From the NCBI RefSeq assembly GCF_040529185.1, contig NZ_CP159510.1:1984001-2048000 (forward strand): 64,000 nucleotides of DNA, read 5' to 3'. The notes under the pieces were generated by a model. That model searched no databases. It worked only from the letters and a program-made list of their open reading frames with translations, and was not told the origin of the DNA. Positions 38,284-48,172 of this stretch are shown piece by piece. The DNA comes from Sporolactobacillus sp. Y61. GTDB lineage: Bacteria > Bacillota > Bacilli > Bacillales > Sporolactobacillaceae. Position 1 is the first letter of the stretch. Each line of letters begins with the position of its first letter. The translations under genes and the position numbers were made by a program.

Positions 38284-38312
38284 ATGAATGGAACTTTCCA
38301 TTCATTTGTTGT
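38284..38312 (+). terminator. Possible terminator between ylbE and ylbF
   Basis: ATGAATGGA-ACTT-TCCATTCAT, a perfect 9-bp stem, then TTGTTGTATATTTT. The T-tract is interrupted, so termination may be partial. Confidence 0.4.
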
Positions 38313-38341
38313 ATATTTTAGTTAAGTCGGAGGTGGGGAAT

Positions 38342-38794
38342 ATGATGGTTACAATGGAAAGTGTGTCGTTACTTGACGAGGCGGAACAACTCGCTGATAT
38401 GCTGACACACTCAGAACTCTATGAGAAATATATGATTTGCAGAAATCATGTTGCAGCCAGCTCCTCAGCACAGCAGGTTATTCGTAAATTTAAAATCATC
38501 CGTGAAAAATATAATGAAGTGCAACGTTTTGGAAGATATCATCCTGATTTTAAAAAGGTAATCAGGCAAATGATGGATGTCAAGCGGGAAGTTGACTTGC
38601 ATCCCGTGATAGCCGATTATAAGCATGCAGAGAAGGAACTGGACGATCTGCTTGGACAGGTCAGCCTTGAACTTGCACGATCTGTTTCCAAGTCTGTCAA
38701 AGTACCAACCGGTGATCCTTTCTTTGACCGTGCATGCAATGCAGGGTGCGGTGCCGGTGGTAAGTGCAAATGCCGCACAACCCGTTCGGCATAA
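38342..38794 (+). CDS. ylbF: RicF/YlbF, RNase Y specificity factor
   Basis: A 150-residue helical protein. With YmcA (RicA) and YaaT (RicT), YlbF forms the Y-complex that directs RNase Y and influences competence and sporulation; the complex binds Fe-S clusters. The C-terminus carries the cysteine cluster CNAGCGAGGKCKC expected for that. CGGAGGTGGGG is 3-8 nt before ATG 38342; ATG 38345 is equally possible. Followed by ylbG, 46 bp downstream. Confidence 0.88.
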   Translation: MMVTMESVSLLDEAEQLADMLTHSELYEKYMICRNHVAASSSAQQVIRKFKIIREKYNEVQRFGRYHPDFKKVIRQMMDVKREVDLHPVIADYKHAEKELDDLLGQVSLELARSVSKSVKVPTGDPFFDRACNAGCGAGGKCKCRTTRSA

Positions 38795-38840
38795 GCGGAA
38801 TATCCGGATAGAAAAAGCTGTACAGAGGTGTTCATATCAT

Positions 38841-39113
38841 ATGCAGATCCAAGAGAGAGATGGTTTAATCATCTGGCTTTATCATACGAAGCACCTGCGT
38901 ATTCTGAAGCGTTACGGGTATCTACATTACGTTTCAAAAAGAATGAAATATGCGGTATTATATTGTAACCATGAAGCGACGAATTCCGTCGTTGAAAAAT
39001 TGTCTAAACTTAAATTTGTCCGGAAGGTTGACTATTCTCATTTGCAGGAGATAAAGACGACATATGAGAATGGGAAAACAAAGAACGAAGAAAGAGACAG
39101 TGTCTTTAATTAA
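38841..39113 (+). CDS. ylbG: YlbG/DUF2129 family protein
   Basis: A 90-residue protein with IIWLYHTKHLRILKRYGYLH and YVSKRMKYAVLYCN, the DUF2129 core: a small RNA-recognition-like fold of unknown function. AGAGGTG lies 10 nt before ATG 38841. It lies between ylbF and the ylbH (rsmD) leader, the standard order. Confidence 0.85.
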   Translation: MQIQERDGLIIWLYHTKHLRILKRYGYLHYVSKRMKYAVLYCNHEATNSVVEKLSKLKFVRKVDYSHLQEIKTTYENGKTKNEERDSVFN

Positions 39114-39208
39114 TATGGTGCGCAGGTTGCAGGCGCCGCCGGAGGTTTCGTTTTTCTGAACCATTTTTTCAACAATAGTTTTTCCTCTTCTTTTAAAGTA
39201 TGAAAAAA

Positions 39209-39336
39209 CCCCGCAGACAAGCTGCGGGTGTCTTCATGCATCAACAGATGCAAGACAATGGGAGAGGAGAAACCGGCGGAAAACTTATGGGGAAACGTAA
39301 GTATCCGCGGTTGGGCCAACATCACTAGAGATGTTG
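39209..39336 (+). ncRNA. ylbH leader structured RNA
   Basis: Four consecutive stem-loops directly before ylbH (rsmD): CCCGCAG/CTGCGGG (39210-39228); GTCTT-CAT-GCATC/GATGC-AAGAC (39230-39256); GCGGA..ACTTA/TAAGT.TCCGC (39276-39308); and CAACATC/GATGTTG (39317-39336). A ylbH leader motif upstream of this same gene is described in Rfam for Bacillus and relatives. The hairpins are seen; assignment to that family is by genomic position and needs a covariance-model check. The first hairpin is followed by T only on the opposite strand, so it is not a plus-strand terminator. The remaining bases of 39114-39409 show nothing else. Confidence 0.6.
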
Positions 39337-39409
39337 CCAGCAGCTATTATTCACTTGTTTGCGTGTTTCTATACATGAAGGATCTATTTTCGAAAGGATT
39401 GTCTGACAT

Positions 39410-40479
<1,070 letters not shown>

Positions 40480-40485
40480 CAGCGC

Positions 40486-41679
40486 TCACTGATGCCTCCC
40501 GGACTGCATTCTTTTCAGCAGAATAAGAATGAAAAGGATCAGGACTGAAGCAGTCATGATGGGTCCGAGCTGAATTTCGGAATAAACGGGCGTGCCGGCA
40601 GTCGCTGGAACAGCAGATGGTCCCGTCATCTTTTCTCCGATGTGCAGCATGTGATAGAACAGGAAGGCTGCGATACCGGAAAGTATGGCGTGAATCAGCC
40701 GGCCGATGAGGAACGGTTTCGCACTGAGACCGGCCTGAGAAAGAATACTGACCGTCTGAGCCTGGATGGAAAAACCGCAGAAACCCAGTAAAGCACTGCC
40801 GACAATTACCCGTTCCAGCACAGGGGCGCCTGTTACCGCAACTTCATGTACCCCGATAGTCATTTCAAAGATTCCCGGCAACAAGGCCTGACCGAGTTCC
40901 GGTGTCAGTCCTGCTAATTCAAAAAGTGGTCCAGTAATCGAACCGATCCAGGTTACCGTTCCGGTTTCTCTGAACAATTGGTAAAGCATGGAAAACAGCA
41001 TGATAAATCCACCTATTACAAGTAATGTACGGACGGATGAGATCACGGCATCTCCCAGCATTTTACCGAGGGGCTCGTATCTGATCATTCGTTCACTGTG
41101 CATGCTTCTCAGTGCTCTTGCAAATAATGAGAAGTGACTATGGGTTCTTTTTTTCTGAAAAGGTAAGGGCTTATATGCCCGCATGATGAGTCCTACCCCG
41201 ATATTTCCGAAATAATGAGCCAGTGCAAACACGATGCCGAGCGAAGCCTGGTGGAAGAACTGTACGGCCGTCACACTGAACAGAAAGAGGGGGTTACTGA
41301 AATTTGTAAAGCTGGATAACCGCTCTGCCTCAGATTTTGTCAGTTTCTGTTCTTTATACAATTGGGCAGTCATCCGTGCACCGGCCGGATAGCCGGAAAC
41401 AAGACCCATCATGAACACAAATCCGCCAATACCCGGAACCCTGAATACCGGCCGCATGACCGGTTCAAGCAGAACGCCGGCAAACGTAACAACACCAAAA
41501 CCGATCATCAGCTCGGTCAGAACAAAAAAAGGAAACAGGGCAGGGAATACGTTCTCCCACCACATTTGCAGACCCTGAAAAGAGGCACGTACGGCCGTCT
41601 CCGGATAAATAATCATTAAAAGGGCAATGCCTGCGGAACATATTCCGAGAAAATAGGTTGCGTGTCGTGTACGTCCCAT
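40486..41679 (-). CDS. ylbJ: Sporulation integral membrane protein YlbJ
   Basis: A 397-residue polytopic membrane protein with two gate-domain-like halves (GLVSGYPAGARMTAQLYKE near residue 95; and IVGSALLGFCGFSIQAQTV near 290), as found in the YlbJ/nucleoside-recognition family. In B. subtilis it is sigma-E controlled and needed for heat-resistant spores. Start at 41679 lies behind AAAGGGG on the minus strand. The C-terminus ends in a Leu/Ile helix and a basic tail. Divergent from ylbL. Confidence 0.88.
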   Translation of the reverse strand: MGRTRHATYFLGICSAGIALLMIIYPETAVRASFQGLQMWWENVFPALFPFFVLTELMIGFGVVTFAGVLLEPVMRPVFRVPGIGGFVFMMGLVSGYPAGARMTAQLYKEQKLTKSEAERLSSFTNFSNPLFLFSVTAVQFFHQASLGIVFALAHYFGNIGVGLIMRAYKPLPFQKKRTHSHFSLFARALRSMHSERMIRYEPLGKMLGDAVISSVRTLLVIGGFIMLFSMLYQLFRETGTVTWIGSITGPLFELAGLTPELGQALLPGIFEMTIGVHEVAVTGAPVLERVIVGSALLGFCGFSIQAQTVSILSQAGLSAKPFLIGRLIHAILSGIAAFLFYHMLHIGEKMTGPSAVPATAGTPVYSEIQLGPIMTASVLILFILILLKRMQSGRHQ

Positions 41680-41861
41680 GAGATTCCCCTTTTCTATGTA
41701 TCGCAGCGGTGCGGACTTCTTGTCCTATATCACATATACTTAACTGACCTTTTAAGTAGACCAAAAACAGGAAATATCTCATAATAAAATAAGTACATAT
41801 ATCATCCCGTTTCTGCAGACTAAGGTCATGCCCTGCAGTGTGATGAGAGGAGGCTGGTTGT

Positions 41862-42890
41862 TTGCGAAAAAGGAGAAGAATTATTCAGGGCCTGATTATG
41901 GTCCTGGCCCTGACGCTGCTCACATTATTTTTCATCAGGCTCCCTTATTTTGTACAGAGCCCCGGAAAAGCCCAGTCCATGGCCGGTATGGTAAAAGTCA
42001 GTGATGCTTATCCCGTCAATGGTAATTACAGACTGGTATACATATATCTGGGCCAGGCCAATATTTATCAATATCTTTGGGCCAAATTTGACGGAAACAA
42101 GTACACGACTCTGATTCGGGAAAAGAATATCCGGCTGCCCGATGAGGATGATACAGCGTATAACCTGCGACAGAAAAATTACATGACCGGTGCCCAGCAA
42201 AGTGCTGCGTATATTGCCTATAAAACGGCTGGAAAACATCCGAAACTTGTACAGCAGGGGGTGCTCGTTCTTGATGTGATCCCCTCCATGCCTGCAAGCA
42301 AGGTGCTGAAGAGCGGAGATGTCATTATCGGCATGGGAAACCACAGGATTACTTCGATTAAGGATATGAATGCGCTCATCGGAGGGAAAAAGGCAGGGGA
42401 TCGCCTGGCTTTGACGATTGTCCGGAACAAGCAGGTAAAAACCGTTTCTGTTGAAATTGGAAAATTTCCGAAGCGTCTTGCCGAAGCCGGAAAAAAAGAA
42501 GGGATCGGTATCTATCAGAGTGAACAGGCCAAAGTGGATGTCAATCCGCCGGTGAAATTTGATATTCAGAATATTGGCGGTCCTTCAGCCGGTCTTATGA
42601 TGACACTGGAAATTTATGATCAGCTGACGAAACAGGATCTGGCGGCGGGGAGAGATATCGCCGGGACAGGAACGATCGAGTTAGATGGTTCAGTAGGACC
42701 GATCGGCGGCATTTCTGAAAAAATTGTCGGAGCAGATCAATCAGGTACAGATATCTTTTTTGCCCCTGTAGCTGAGCATGAGTATGAAGCAGCGAAAAAA
42801 ACGGCTAAAGAGATCGGTTCTGAGATGAAAATTGTCCCAGTCAAAACGTTTGAAGACGCCGTCCGTTATCTGGAAAAGACGAGGAACTGA
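41862..42890 (+). CDS. ylbL: PDZ/Lon-type membrane serine protease (YlbL/SepM)
   Basis: A 342-residue protein with an N-terminal membrane anchor (IMVLALTLLTLFFIRL-like), a central PDZ domain (GDVIIGMGNHRITSIKDMN) and a C-terminal Lon-type protease domain. The Ser-Lys dyad lies in NIGGPSAGLMMTLE and GPIGGISEKIVGA. Homologues cleave membrane or secreted peptides; in Streptococcus, SepM processes the competence pheromone, while in Bacillus the protease acts on YneA after the SOS response. TTG 41862 follows GAGAGGAGG by 8 nt. Convergent with tmcAL, 10 bp away. Confidence 0.9.
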   Translation: MRKRRRIIQGLIMVLALTLLTLFFIRLPYFVQSPGKAQSMAGMVKVSDAYPVNGNYRLVYIYLGQANIYQYLWAKFDGNKYTTLIREKNIRLPDEDDTAYNLRQKNYMTGAQQSAAYIAYKTAGKHPKLVQQGVLVLDVIPSMPASKVLKSGDVIIGMGNHRITSIKDMNALIGGKKAGDRLALTIVRNKQVKTVSVEIGKFPKRLAEAGKKEGIGIYQSEQAKVDVNPPVKFDIQNIGGPSAGLMMTLEIYDQLTKQDLAAGRDIAGTGTIELDGSVGPIGGISEKIVGADQSGTDIFFAPVAEHEYEAAKKTAKEIGSEMKIVPVKTFEDAVRYLEKTRN

Positions 42891-42899
42891 TCATGTCTC

Positions 42900-44156
42900 T
42901 TACTGGCGGGAGCTTCCATTACCTTGAAAAAGACCTTTGATTTCGTTGAAACGGAGGGGGATCTGGCCTGTGTCCGGTAGGAATGACGAAGCTCTGCCGG
43001 AAATGAAATCATAAATCCCGGCAGCCCGCGAATCAGCGTCCAGAAGCGGAGGGTGATGTTTATGAATTTTTGAAATCAACGGGACCTGAAACTGTTTGCG
43101 CATGTGGGAAAGCCAGTTCTGCCCTTTCAAGTTCATACCGAGCGGCCGGAGATATGATAGCTCACCCTTCTGTGCAGGTTCCCTGACTTCCTCTTTTAGG
43201 GTGTGCGTCAGAATATGCGTTGAGAGCCTCTGCAGCCGCGACCAGGTATAACGTTTCGTTTTTACCATACCAATAAACTGTCTGAAACTTTCAGCTGATC
43301 TGATGCAGGACAGAAGGCGGTGTTCTATGCCTTCCTCACACTCATAGATTTCTTTCAGCTGCCCGGGTGTTGAAGACAGAAGCCGATACTTCAGATAGGG
43401 AAAACAAGCATTCCAATCCATCAGACAGCCGGATGTTTTCCGGTTCATCAGTAAAGAATAAACATAATCAGGGACCTTGTTGTCCAGCCCTTCATCAGTA
43501 TGCTGATTCAGTAAATGGCTGCGGATACTTGTTGAACTGGCGATGCGGGCATCCTGATGGAAACCAGGATCACTGTGGTCAGACTGGATTCGTTTCAAGG
43601 TAATCGGGGTCATGGAACTGTTCAATTTTCTTATCGCCCGGATGTAGTGGAAGCCGAGGCTGTTATTCGGCCGGGTCAGATCAACCGTATTTGCCGCTTC
43701 CCTTTCAGCTATCAGACGGTAGGCAGCCGCATGTGCATTAGGGTAACTCAATCCCGTATGCAAAGCACGCATTAACGCATGATCATATGCGGCATGGTGT
43801 GCTTCAATCAGATCGACAGTTCGGATAAATGCATCGATCCGGCCGTCTTCGCTGCCGAATATCAGATGTGTAGCGCCTGCCTGATTCAGAACGGAAACGG
43901 CTCCGAGCGCAAAAATATCTGCCTTTCCGACAGAGAAAATATAAGGCAGTTCAAACACAAGATCAGCCCCTGCTTTTAACGCCCATTGCGCCCGATCCCA
44001 TTTTGACAGAACGGCCGGTTCGCCGCGCTGGACAAAATCGCCGCTCATAACGATAATTATCAGATCGGGATTAAGTTCGCGGCGGATCCAGTTCAATTGA
44101 TAAAGATGCCCGTTGTGCAACGGATTATATTCTGTTATGATTCCGGCTATTTTCAT
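42900..44156 (-). CDS. tmcAL: tRNA(Met) cytidine acetate ligase (YlbM/TmcAL)
   Basis: A 418-residue nucleotidyltransferase-fold enzyme that makes acetyladenylate and acetylates cytidine 34 of elongator tRNA(Met). The N-terminal MKIAGIITEYNPLHNGHLYQ holds the HxGH-type motif (H14-H17), with VMSGDFVQRGEPAVLSK near 36. A GAAAAGGATG site precedes the start. It ends 10 bp from ylbL. Frame intact. The second IS1380 element starts roughly 130 bp upstream of its start codon, so its promoter region may have been modified. Confidence 0.9.
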   Translation of the reverse strand: MKIAGIITEYNPLHNGHLYQLNWIRRELNPDLIIIVMSGDFVQRGEPAVLSKWDRAQWALKAGADLVFELPYIFSVGKADIFALGAVSVLNQAGATHLIFGSEDGRIDAFIRTVDLIEAHHAAYDHALMRALHTGLSYPNAHAAAYRLIAEREAANTVDLTRPNNSLGFHYIRAIRKLNSSMTPITLKRIQSDHSDPGFHQDARIASSTSIRSHLLNQHTDEGLDNKVPDYVYSLLMNRKTSGCLMDWNACFPYLKYRLLSSTPGQLKEIYECEEGIEHRLLSCIRSAESFRQFIGMVKTKRYTWSRLQRLSTHILTHTLKEEVREPAQKGELSYLRPLGMNLKGQNWLSHMRKQFQVPLISKIHKHHPPLLDADSRAAGIYDFISGRASSFLPDTGQIPLRFNEIKGLFQGNGSSRQ

Positions 44157-44289
44157 CGACTCTGCATCCTTTTCGAGTAATAGAAGAGCTCACTTGAGTC
44201 ATTTTATCATAATTATCCTGATTTATTCACCATTCATCGTTTCTTGAGATTTTTGTTTATCGGGACGAGGTTGCCTAATTTTGTCTACT

Positions 44290-45800
44290 TTTTCGCGTAA
44301 AACGTACTCGAAAGATTAATTTCTGAACTTTCGCTCAACAATGGACCGTTTTGAGATGGACTTTCCCCGTTGGCCTGATGAAAACGTTTTGATGCTACCA
44401 AACTGAGTGCCCTTTCACTATTCGATTTGAAGTTTTTGAATCCGTCCGAGTACTTTCCAGAGGAAGTCCTGATAGACAAAGCTGGAGGACAGCTTGAAAT
44501 AAAGGGAGCGCCCCGACCTCACCAACTTACTGGCCACTTTCACGATCCGGGTTCGAATGGTTTCAATTTGCATGTTCTTCTGCCCCTCTGGAAACGTCAG
44601 TGTACGCATCCAGTTCGTTAAATTGTAGGCGATCAGGCTGAGCATCAATCGGCCTTCGTTAATTTCAAATTTGTGACTGGACAGTTGATCCAGACTGAAT
44701 CCGGATTTGGCTTCCTTGATGTAGTTTTCCATGGTCCCTCGTTTCTGATAAGTCAGAACGACTTGTTTCGGGGAGAAGCATTCAACCAGATTGGTCACGA
44801 TAAAGGTATGCGTGAAGAAGAGTTCGCTAGCCGGGCGAACCGATTGAACGATTACTTTTCTGGGCTTGTCCCAAGACTTCGCCTGGTACGCCATTTCTTC
44901 ATAGTAACACTGGGTCTCCCCGGTCGACGCATCGTTGGGATGAAGCTCCTCAGCCATCCGCTGGAGTATGGCATTCGACTTCAGGCGAATCGCGTAGTAG
45001 ACGGATTCTTCTTCGCACAGCTCGTAGAGCTCAGGCGTGGCAAAACCGCTGTCGCCACGAAGGAACGGCGTGGTTTCCGGAAAGTGCTCGTTGTAGTGTT
45101 CCAGAATCGGCCGAACAAAGTCCGCGACCCCATGAGAAGTATAGCGATTTCCGGGACGCAGTTTCGCCTTCAAAAAATCTCCCGTCGCCCCGTCGAACGC
45201 CACCAATGGATGGAAGCCGATGGTACCGTAATGTGCATTATAGTCTGAGGATTCCTGCTTGCCGTACGTATCGACGTGAGTGGAATCCAGGTCAATAATC
45301 AGTGCCCGGCTCTTGCGATATCGATGAACTTTGTCCAGTAATTTCTGATTGGCCACTGCGAGCTGATCAAGAGTATTCTGGTCGAAACGATAATAAAAGC
45401 GGGATAACGTCGGTTGTGACGCCAGTTTGGATGTTTCAACAACCTGGGTAAACACGGGATCATGAATCAATGCATCGGCTGAGTCATCCTCGGAGTAACC
45501 GGCCAGCAGCTGATAGATCTTCTGGCGAAAGAGTTTTGCGTTGGAATAGAACGGACTCTTGCGCGAATCATTCAGTATCAAATGGCGTTCAAACGTCTTT
45601 GAGAAACCGATTTTCTCGTCAAACTCCTTAAAAAGCAGTTGACCGCTATCTGAAGAAAGTTCACCACCATCGTTTGATAGTTTGATTTTTCGATTGAAAT
45701 CTAACGTGATTTGCGATAAAGTAGTCATCATAAAGGATCCTCTCTGGTGTTGTGGTGACTTAATTTTACCAGATTTGGATCCTTTTTGCGTGCACTTTTT
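44290..45800 (-). mobile_element. IS1380-family insertion sequence, copy 2 (ends approximate)
   Basis: About 1.5 kb around a full transposase gene. I could not find a convincing pair of terminal repeats; GCGTAAAACG near 44295-44310 and CTTTTTGCGT near 45783-45792 are weak candidates in inverted orientation. No target duplication seen. The element separates tmcAL from the ylbN-rpmF operon, which are neighbours in Bacillus. Non-coding 44157-44289 and 45801-45947 hold nothing else I can support. Confidence 0.45.
44418..45728 (-). CDS. IS1380-family transposase, copy 2
   Basis: A 436-residue DDE transposase with the same family blocks as the copy at 11.3 kb: GELSSDSGQLLFKEFDEK, LIIDLDSTHVDTYG, LRGDSGFATPELYELCEE and YQKRGTMENYIKEAKSGF. 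Sequence between the blocks differs widely from that copy, so the two elements are different IS1380-group types. GAGAGGATCC precedes the start on the minus strand; ATG 45731 is one codon upstream. The frame is complete, so it may be active. Confidence 0.9.
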   Translation of the reverse strand: MTTLSQITLDFNRKIKLSNDGGELSSDSGQLLFKEFDEKIGFSKTFERHLILNDSRKSPFYSNAKLFRQKIYQLLAGYSEDDSADALIHDPVFTQVVETSKLASQPTLSRFYYRFDQNTLDQLAVANQKLLDKVHRYRKSRALIIDLDSTHVDTYGKQESSDYNAHYGTIGFHPLVAFDGATGDFLKAKLRPGNRYTSHGVADFVRPILEHYNEHFPETTPFLRGDSGFATPELYELCEEESVYYAIRLKSNAILQRMAEELHPNDASTGETQCYYEEMAYQAKSWDKPRKVIVQSVRPASELFFTHTFIVTNLVECFSPKQVVLTYQKRGTMENYIKEAKSGFSLDQLSSHKFEINEGRLMLSLIAYNLTNWMRTLTFPEGQKNMQIETIRTRIVKVASKLVRSGRSLYFKLSSSFVYQDFLWKVLGRIQKLQIE

Positions 45801-45947
45801 TCATGCACAGGGTGTAATCGAGAAAAGTGATCAGATCAAGCATCTGAGCGTTTTGGAGAAATTCTGTGAATAAACTAGGATTATATCTGTATAAGAGAAT
45901 GGCCGGCCGGTTAACCTGTATGAATCTGAAAAGCAGTGTGACACTGA

Positions 45948-45976
45948 TTGACATTCTTTTGGGCAGATATTATAAT
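45948..45976 (+). promoter_or_regulatory. Consensus sigma-A promoter of ylbN-rpmF
   Basis: TTGACA (45948-45953), 17-bp spacer, TATAAT (45971-45976), a perfect match. Expected start near 45983, giving a leader of about 22 nt before ylbN. Confidence 0.88.
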
Positions 45977-46004
45977 AACATTTGTTGTCTAGAGGTGGTA
46001 CCCT

Positions 46005-46520
46005 ATGTCTTTATCATGGACAGTTCCCGAATTGCTGAAACATAAGCAGGAAGGATTGGCATTTCACGAAAAGGTTCATTTGCCTCTGGAACTTTTTCAA
46101 GCGGATCCTGAAGTAAGAAAAATATCTGTGGTTGACGTTGAGGGGGACGTCCAGTTCTCCAAACGGTCGTTTACCTTTTATCTGACGATCAGCGGCTCGA
46201 TGGTTCTGCCTTGTGCCGTAACCCTGGAAGACGTTGACTATCCTTTTCAGACACATACTTCAGAAACGTTTCTGCTGCCGGGTTTCGATGATTCTGAGGC
46301 CCCGGAAGATACGTTTGTTCATCGGATAACAGATGAACAAATTGATCTTGTCCCCTACGTGGTGGAAGCCATACTGGTAGAGAAACCTATGCGTGTGGTC
46401 AGTGAGAAGGCCAAGTCTGCCCGGCTTTCCGGTGAAGGCTGGTCGCTGGTGACTGATCAGACGAAGAAACAGCAGATTGATCCAAGGCTGGAAAAACTGA
46501 AGAAGTTTTTTGACGATTAA
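46005..46520 (+). CDS. ylbN: YlbN/YceD family (DUF177) protein
   Basis: A 171-residue DUF177 protein. This family is encoded next to rpmF in most bacteria and is linked to 23S rRNA/large-subunit biogenesis. The conserved core [19 protein letters not shown] is central, with [20 protein letters not shown] towards the end. Start ATG 46005 follows AGAGGTGG. Driven by the perfect promoter at 45948. Co-transcribed with rpmF, 26 bp downstream. Confidence 0.88.
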   Translation: MSLSWTVPELLKHKQEGLAFHEKVHLPLELFQADPEVRKISVVDVEGDVQFSKRSFTFYLTISGSMVLPCAVTLEDVDYPFQTHTSETFLLPGFDDSEAPEDTFVHRITDEQIDLVPYVVEAILVEKPMRVVSEKAKSARLSGEGWSLVTDQTKKQQIDPRLEKLKKFFDD

Positions 46521-46546
46521 ATAGATTTTCTGAGGAGGTGCGTACT

Positions 46547-46723
46547 GTGGCAGTACCTAAAAGGAGAACGTCAACTACACGTAAGAATAAGCGGCGTACA
46601 CATTTCAAACTGACCGTTCCGGGCATGGTGAAATGCGATAACTGCGGGGAATATAAACTGGCACACCGTGTATGTCCGAATTGTGGCTCATACAAAGGTG
46701 AAACCGTAATTGAAAAAGACTGA
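46547..46723 (+). CDS. rpmF: 50S ribosomal protein L32
   Basis: A 58-residue ribosomal protein, starting [19 protein letters not shown]. It has a zinc-binding CxxC pair, CDNC and CPNC, so it is the C+ zinc form. GTG 46547 lies 6 nt after GAGGAGGTG. Co-transcribed with ylbN; terminator 10 bp after the stop. Confidence 0.95.
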   Translation: MAVPKRRTSTTRKNKRRTHFKLTVPGMVKCDNCGEYKLAHRVCPNCGSYKGETVIEKD

Positions 46724-46733
46724 TGAAAAAAGC

Positions 46734-46759
46734 GAGGAGCGCATGCTTCTCTTTTTTTT
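46734..46759 (+). terminator. Terminator of ylbN-rpmF
   Basis: GAGGAGC-GCAT-GCTTCTC (one G-T pair) followed by eight T. Confidence 0.75.
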
Positions 46760-46950
46760 GCCTTGCTTTGTTAAATAAATGTGTTGCATTCTGCTTTAAA
46801 TGCTCACCCTCCGCAAATAAGCCTTCCCTCTCTTCTTTCTGAACGGCAAAAAGTTTGCCTCTCTTTTATTCTATCGAACCTATTAAGTGCATAGGGTTGG
46901 AACAGGGGCGTTGATCGCATCCATTCTATGAGAAAAGAGAGGGAAAAGTT

Positions 46951-47514
46951 ATGCCGTCCATTCGACAAGATGCCTGGTCCCACGCTGAAGATGTCAAACT
47001 TGCTGAAGCGGTTCTCAGACATATCAAGTCAGGAAGTACCCAGCTTGCTGCTTTTGCCGAAGCAGGATCTATGCTGTCGCGTACAGCCGCCGCCTGTGGA
47101 TTTCGCTGGAATTCTACAGTCAGGAAACAATATGTGCAGGAACTGAGTCAGGCGAAGAGTGAACGTAAGGCAAGGAAGAAGCAAAGAAAGAAAACGCATC
47201 CTGCGAAAGAAGCATCAGATTCATTTTCGGCTGAATTTAAGGAGAATGCCGGCACCTCCATTGATGAAACCATTGAATTACTGAATCAGCTGAAGCTAAG
47301 TCTCTCCTCTTCGTTAAATCCGGAACTGCAGAATGAAGTCAGAAGGCTGGAAGCGGAAAATAGAATGCTTGATCAGGCATACAGAAAACTGGAGAAAGAA
47401 TACGGGAGCCTGTTGAAAAACTACAATTCCGTAGTTCGCGTTCTTGAGATAGTGGATCAGGCAAGAAAGCAAATGCCGGGTGAAACAGACCGGAAAGACG
47501 GGTTAACCGTATAA
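46951..47514 (+). CDS. gerR: RsfA/GerR-type sporulation transcription factor (YlbO-like)
   Basis: A 187-residue RsfA-family protein. The N-terminal Myb-like domain includes RQDAWSHAEDVKLAEAVLRH and CGFRWNSTVRKQY; the middle is Lys/Arg-rich, and a C-terminal coiled coil spans roughly residues 115-160 (LQNEVRRLEAENRMLDQAYR). Located between rpmF and mraZ, the position of ylbO (gerR) in B. subtilis, where it is a mother-cell regulator under sigma-E. GAGAGGGA precedes ATG 46951. The ortholog choice (GerR or RsfA) rests on synteny. Confidence 0.78.
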   Translation: MPSIRQDAWSHAEDVKLAEAVLRHIKSGSTQLAAFAEAGSMLSRTAAACGFRWNSTVRKQYVQELSQAKSERKARKKQRKKTHPAKEASDSFSAEFKENAGTSIDETIELLNQLKLSLSSSLNPELQNEVRRLEAENRMLDQAYRKLEKEYGSLLKNYNSVVRVLEIVDQARKQMPGETDRKDGLTV

Positions 47515-47545
47515 GATATCATAAATTTATGAATGCCTATATTAT

Positions 47546-47582
47546 AAGCCATCGGTTGCTGAAACCATGGCTTTATTTTTTT
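47546..47582 (+). terminator. Terminator of the gerR-like gene
   Basis: GCCAT-C-GGTT pairs with AACC-ATGGC around GCTGA, then TTTATTTTTTT. It separates the sporulation gene from the division cluster. A 14-bp palindrome, TCATAAATTTATGA, sits just upstream (47519-47532). Confidence 0.7.
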
Positions 47583-47623
47583 GTGGTTTATGATACGGAT
47601 CCTGGGGTAATTATAAAAATTGA

Positions 47624-47647
47624 GTGGTGAAAAGTGGGGGGATGTGG
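47624..47647 (+). promoter_or_regulatory. MraZ box: three GTGG repeats at 10-bp spacing
   Basis: GTGG at 47624-47627, 47634-47637 and 47644-47647, exactly one helical turn apart, 30-50 bp before mraZ. MraZ from several bacteria binds arrays of GTG(G)-type repeats in its own promoter and represses dcw transcription. The pattern is visible; binding is inferred. A TATAAA -10-like element follows at 47653. Confidence 0.65.
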
Positions 47648-47676
47648 TAAAGTATAAAACAAGGAGGCGGCCTGTC

Positions 47677-48108
47677 ATGTTTATGGGTGAGTTCACACAC
47701 AATATTGACGATAAAGGCCGCCTCATCATTCCCTCGAAATTCAGAGATGAACTTGGTGAAACATTCGTGATTACCCGCGGACTCGATCAATGCCTTTTTG
47801 TCTATCCTCAATCAGAATGGCATCGTATTGAAGATAAATTGAAGGCATTACCGTTTACAAAGAAAGATGCCCGGGCGTTTACCCGATTCTTTTTTTCAGG
47901 TGCAAGCGAATGTGGACTTGATAAACAGGGAAGAGTGTCAATAAACCTGCCATTAAGAAATTACGCCGGTCTTGAGAAAGAATGTACGGTTATCGGCGTG
48001 TCAACGCGTCTTGAAATCTGGGACAGCAAGACCTGGAAGGGCTACTTTGAAAAGTCTCAGGAATCATTCAGTGATATTTCGGAGAACCTTCTGGACCTCG
48101 ATTTATAA
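47677..48108 (+). CDS. mraZ: Transcriptional regulator MraZ
   Basis: A 143-residue AbrB-like double-swapped hairpin protein, first gene of the division and cell-wall cluster. It has two repeats, each with the DNA-contact motif: [16 protein letters not shown] (residues ~11-26) and [16 protein letters not shown] (~88-103). ATG 47677 follows AAGGAGG. Probably autoregulatory through the GTGG repeats immediately upstream. Frame intact, typical length. Confidence 0.93.
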   Translation: MFMGEFTHNIDDKGRLIIPSKFRDELGETFVITRGLDQCLFVYPQSEWHRIEDKLKALPFTKKDARAFTRFFFSGASECGLDKQGRVSINLPLRNYAGLEKECTVIGVSTRLEIWDSKTWKGYFEKSQESFSDISENLLDLDL

Positions 48109-48120
48109 AAGCATTGCCCG

Positions 48121-48150
48121 CTATACCGATCAACTATACCGATCAACTAT
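48121..48150. repeat. 13-bp tandem repeat between mraZ and rsmH
   Basis: CTATACCGATCAA occurs twice head to tail (48121-48133, 48134-48146), followed by the partial copy CTAT. It fills the gap just before the rsmH ribosome-binding site. Confidence 0.7.
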
Positions 48151-48172
48151 CACCCTTCAGGAGTCTGGTTGC

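Noticed and set aside
39201..39235. Plus-strand terminator after ylbG
   Set aside because: The CCCGCAG/CTGCGGG stem has its T-run only on the opposite strand; better read as the first stem of the ylbH leader.
39110..39325. 71-codon minus-strand open frame before rsmD
   Set aside because: It covers the hairpin-rich ylbH leader, has no good ribosome-binding site, and resembles no known protein.
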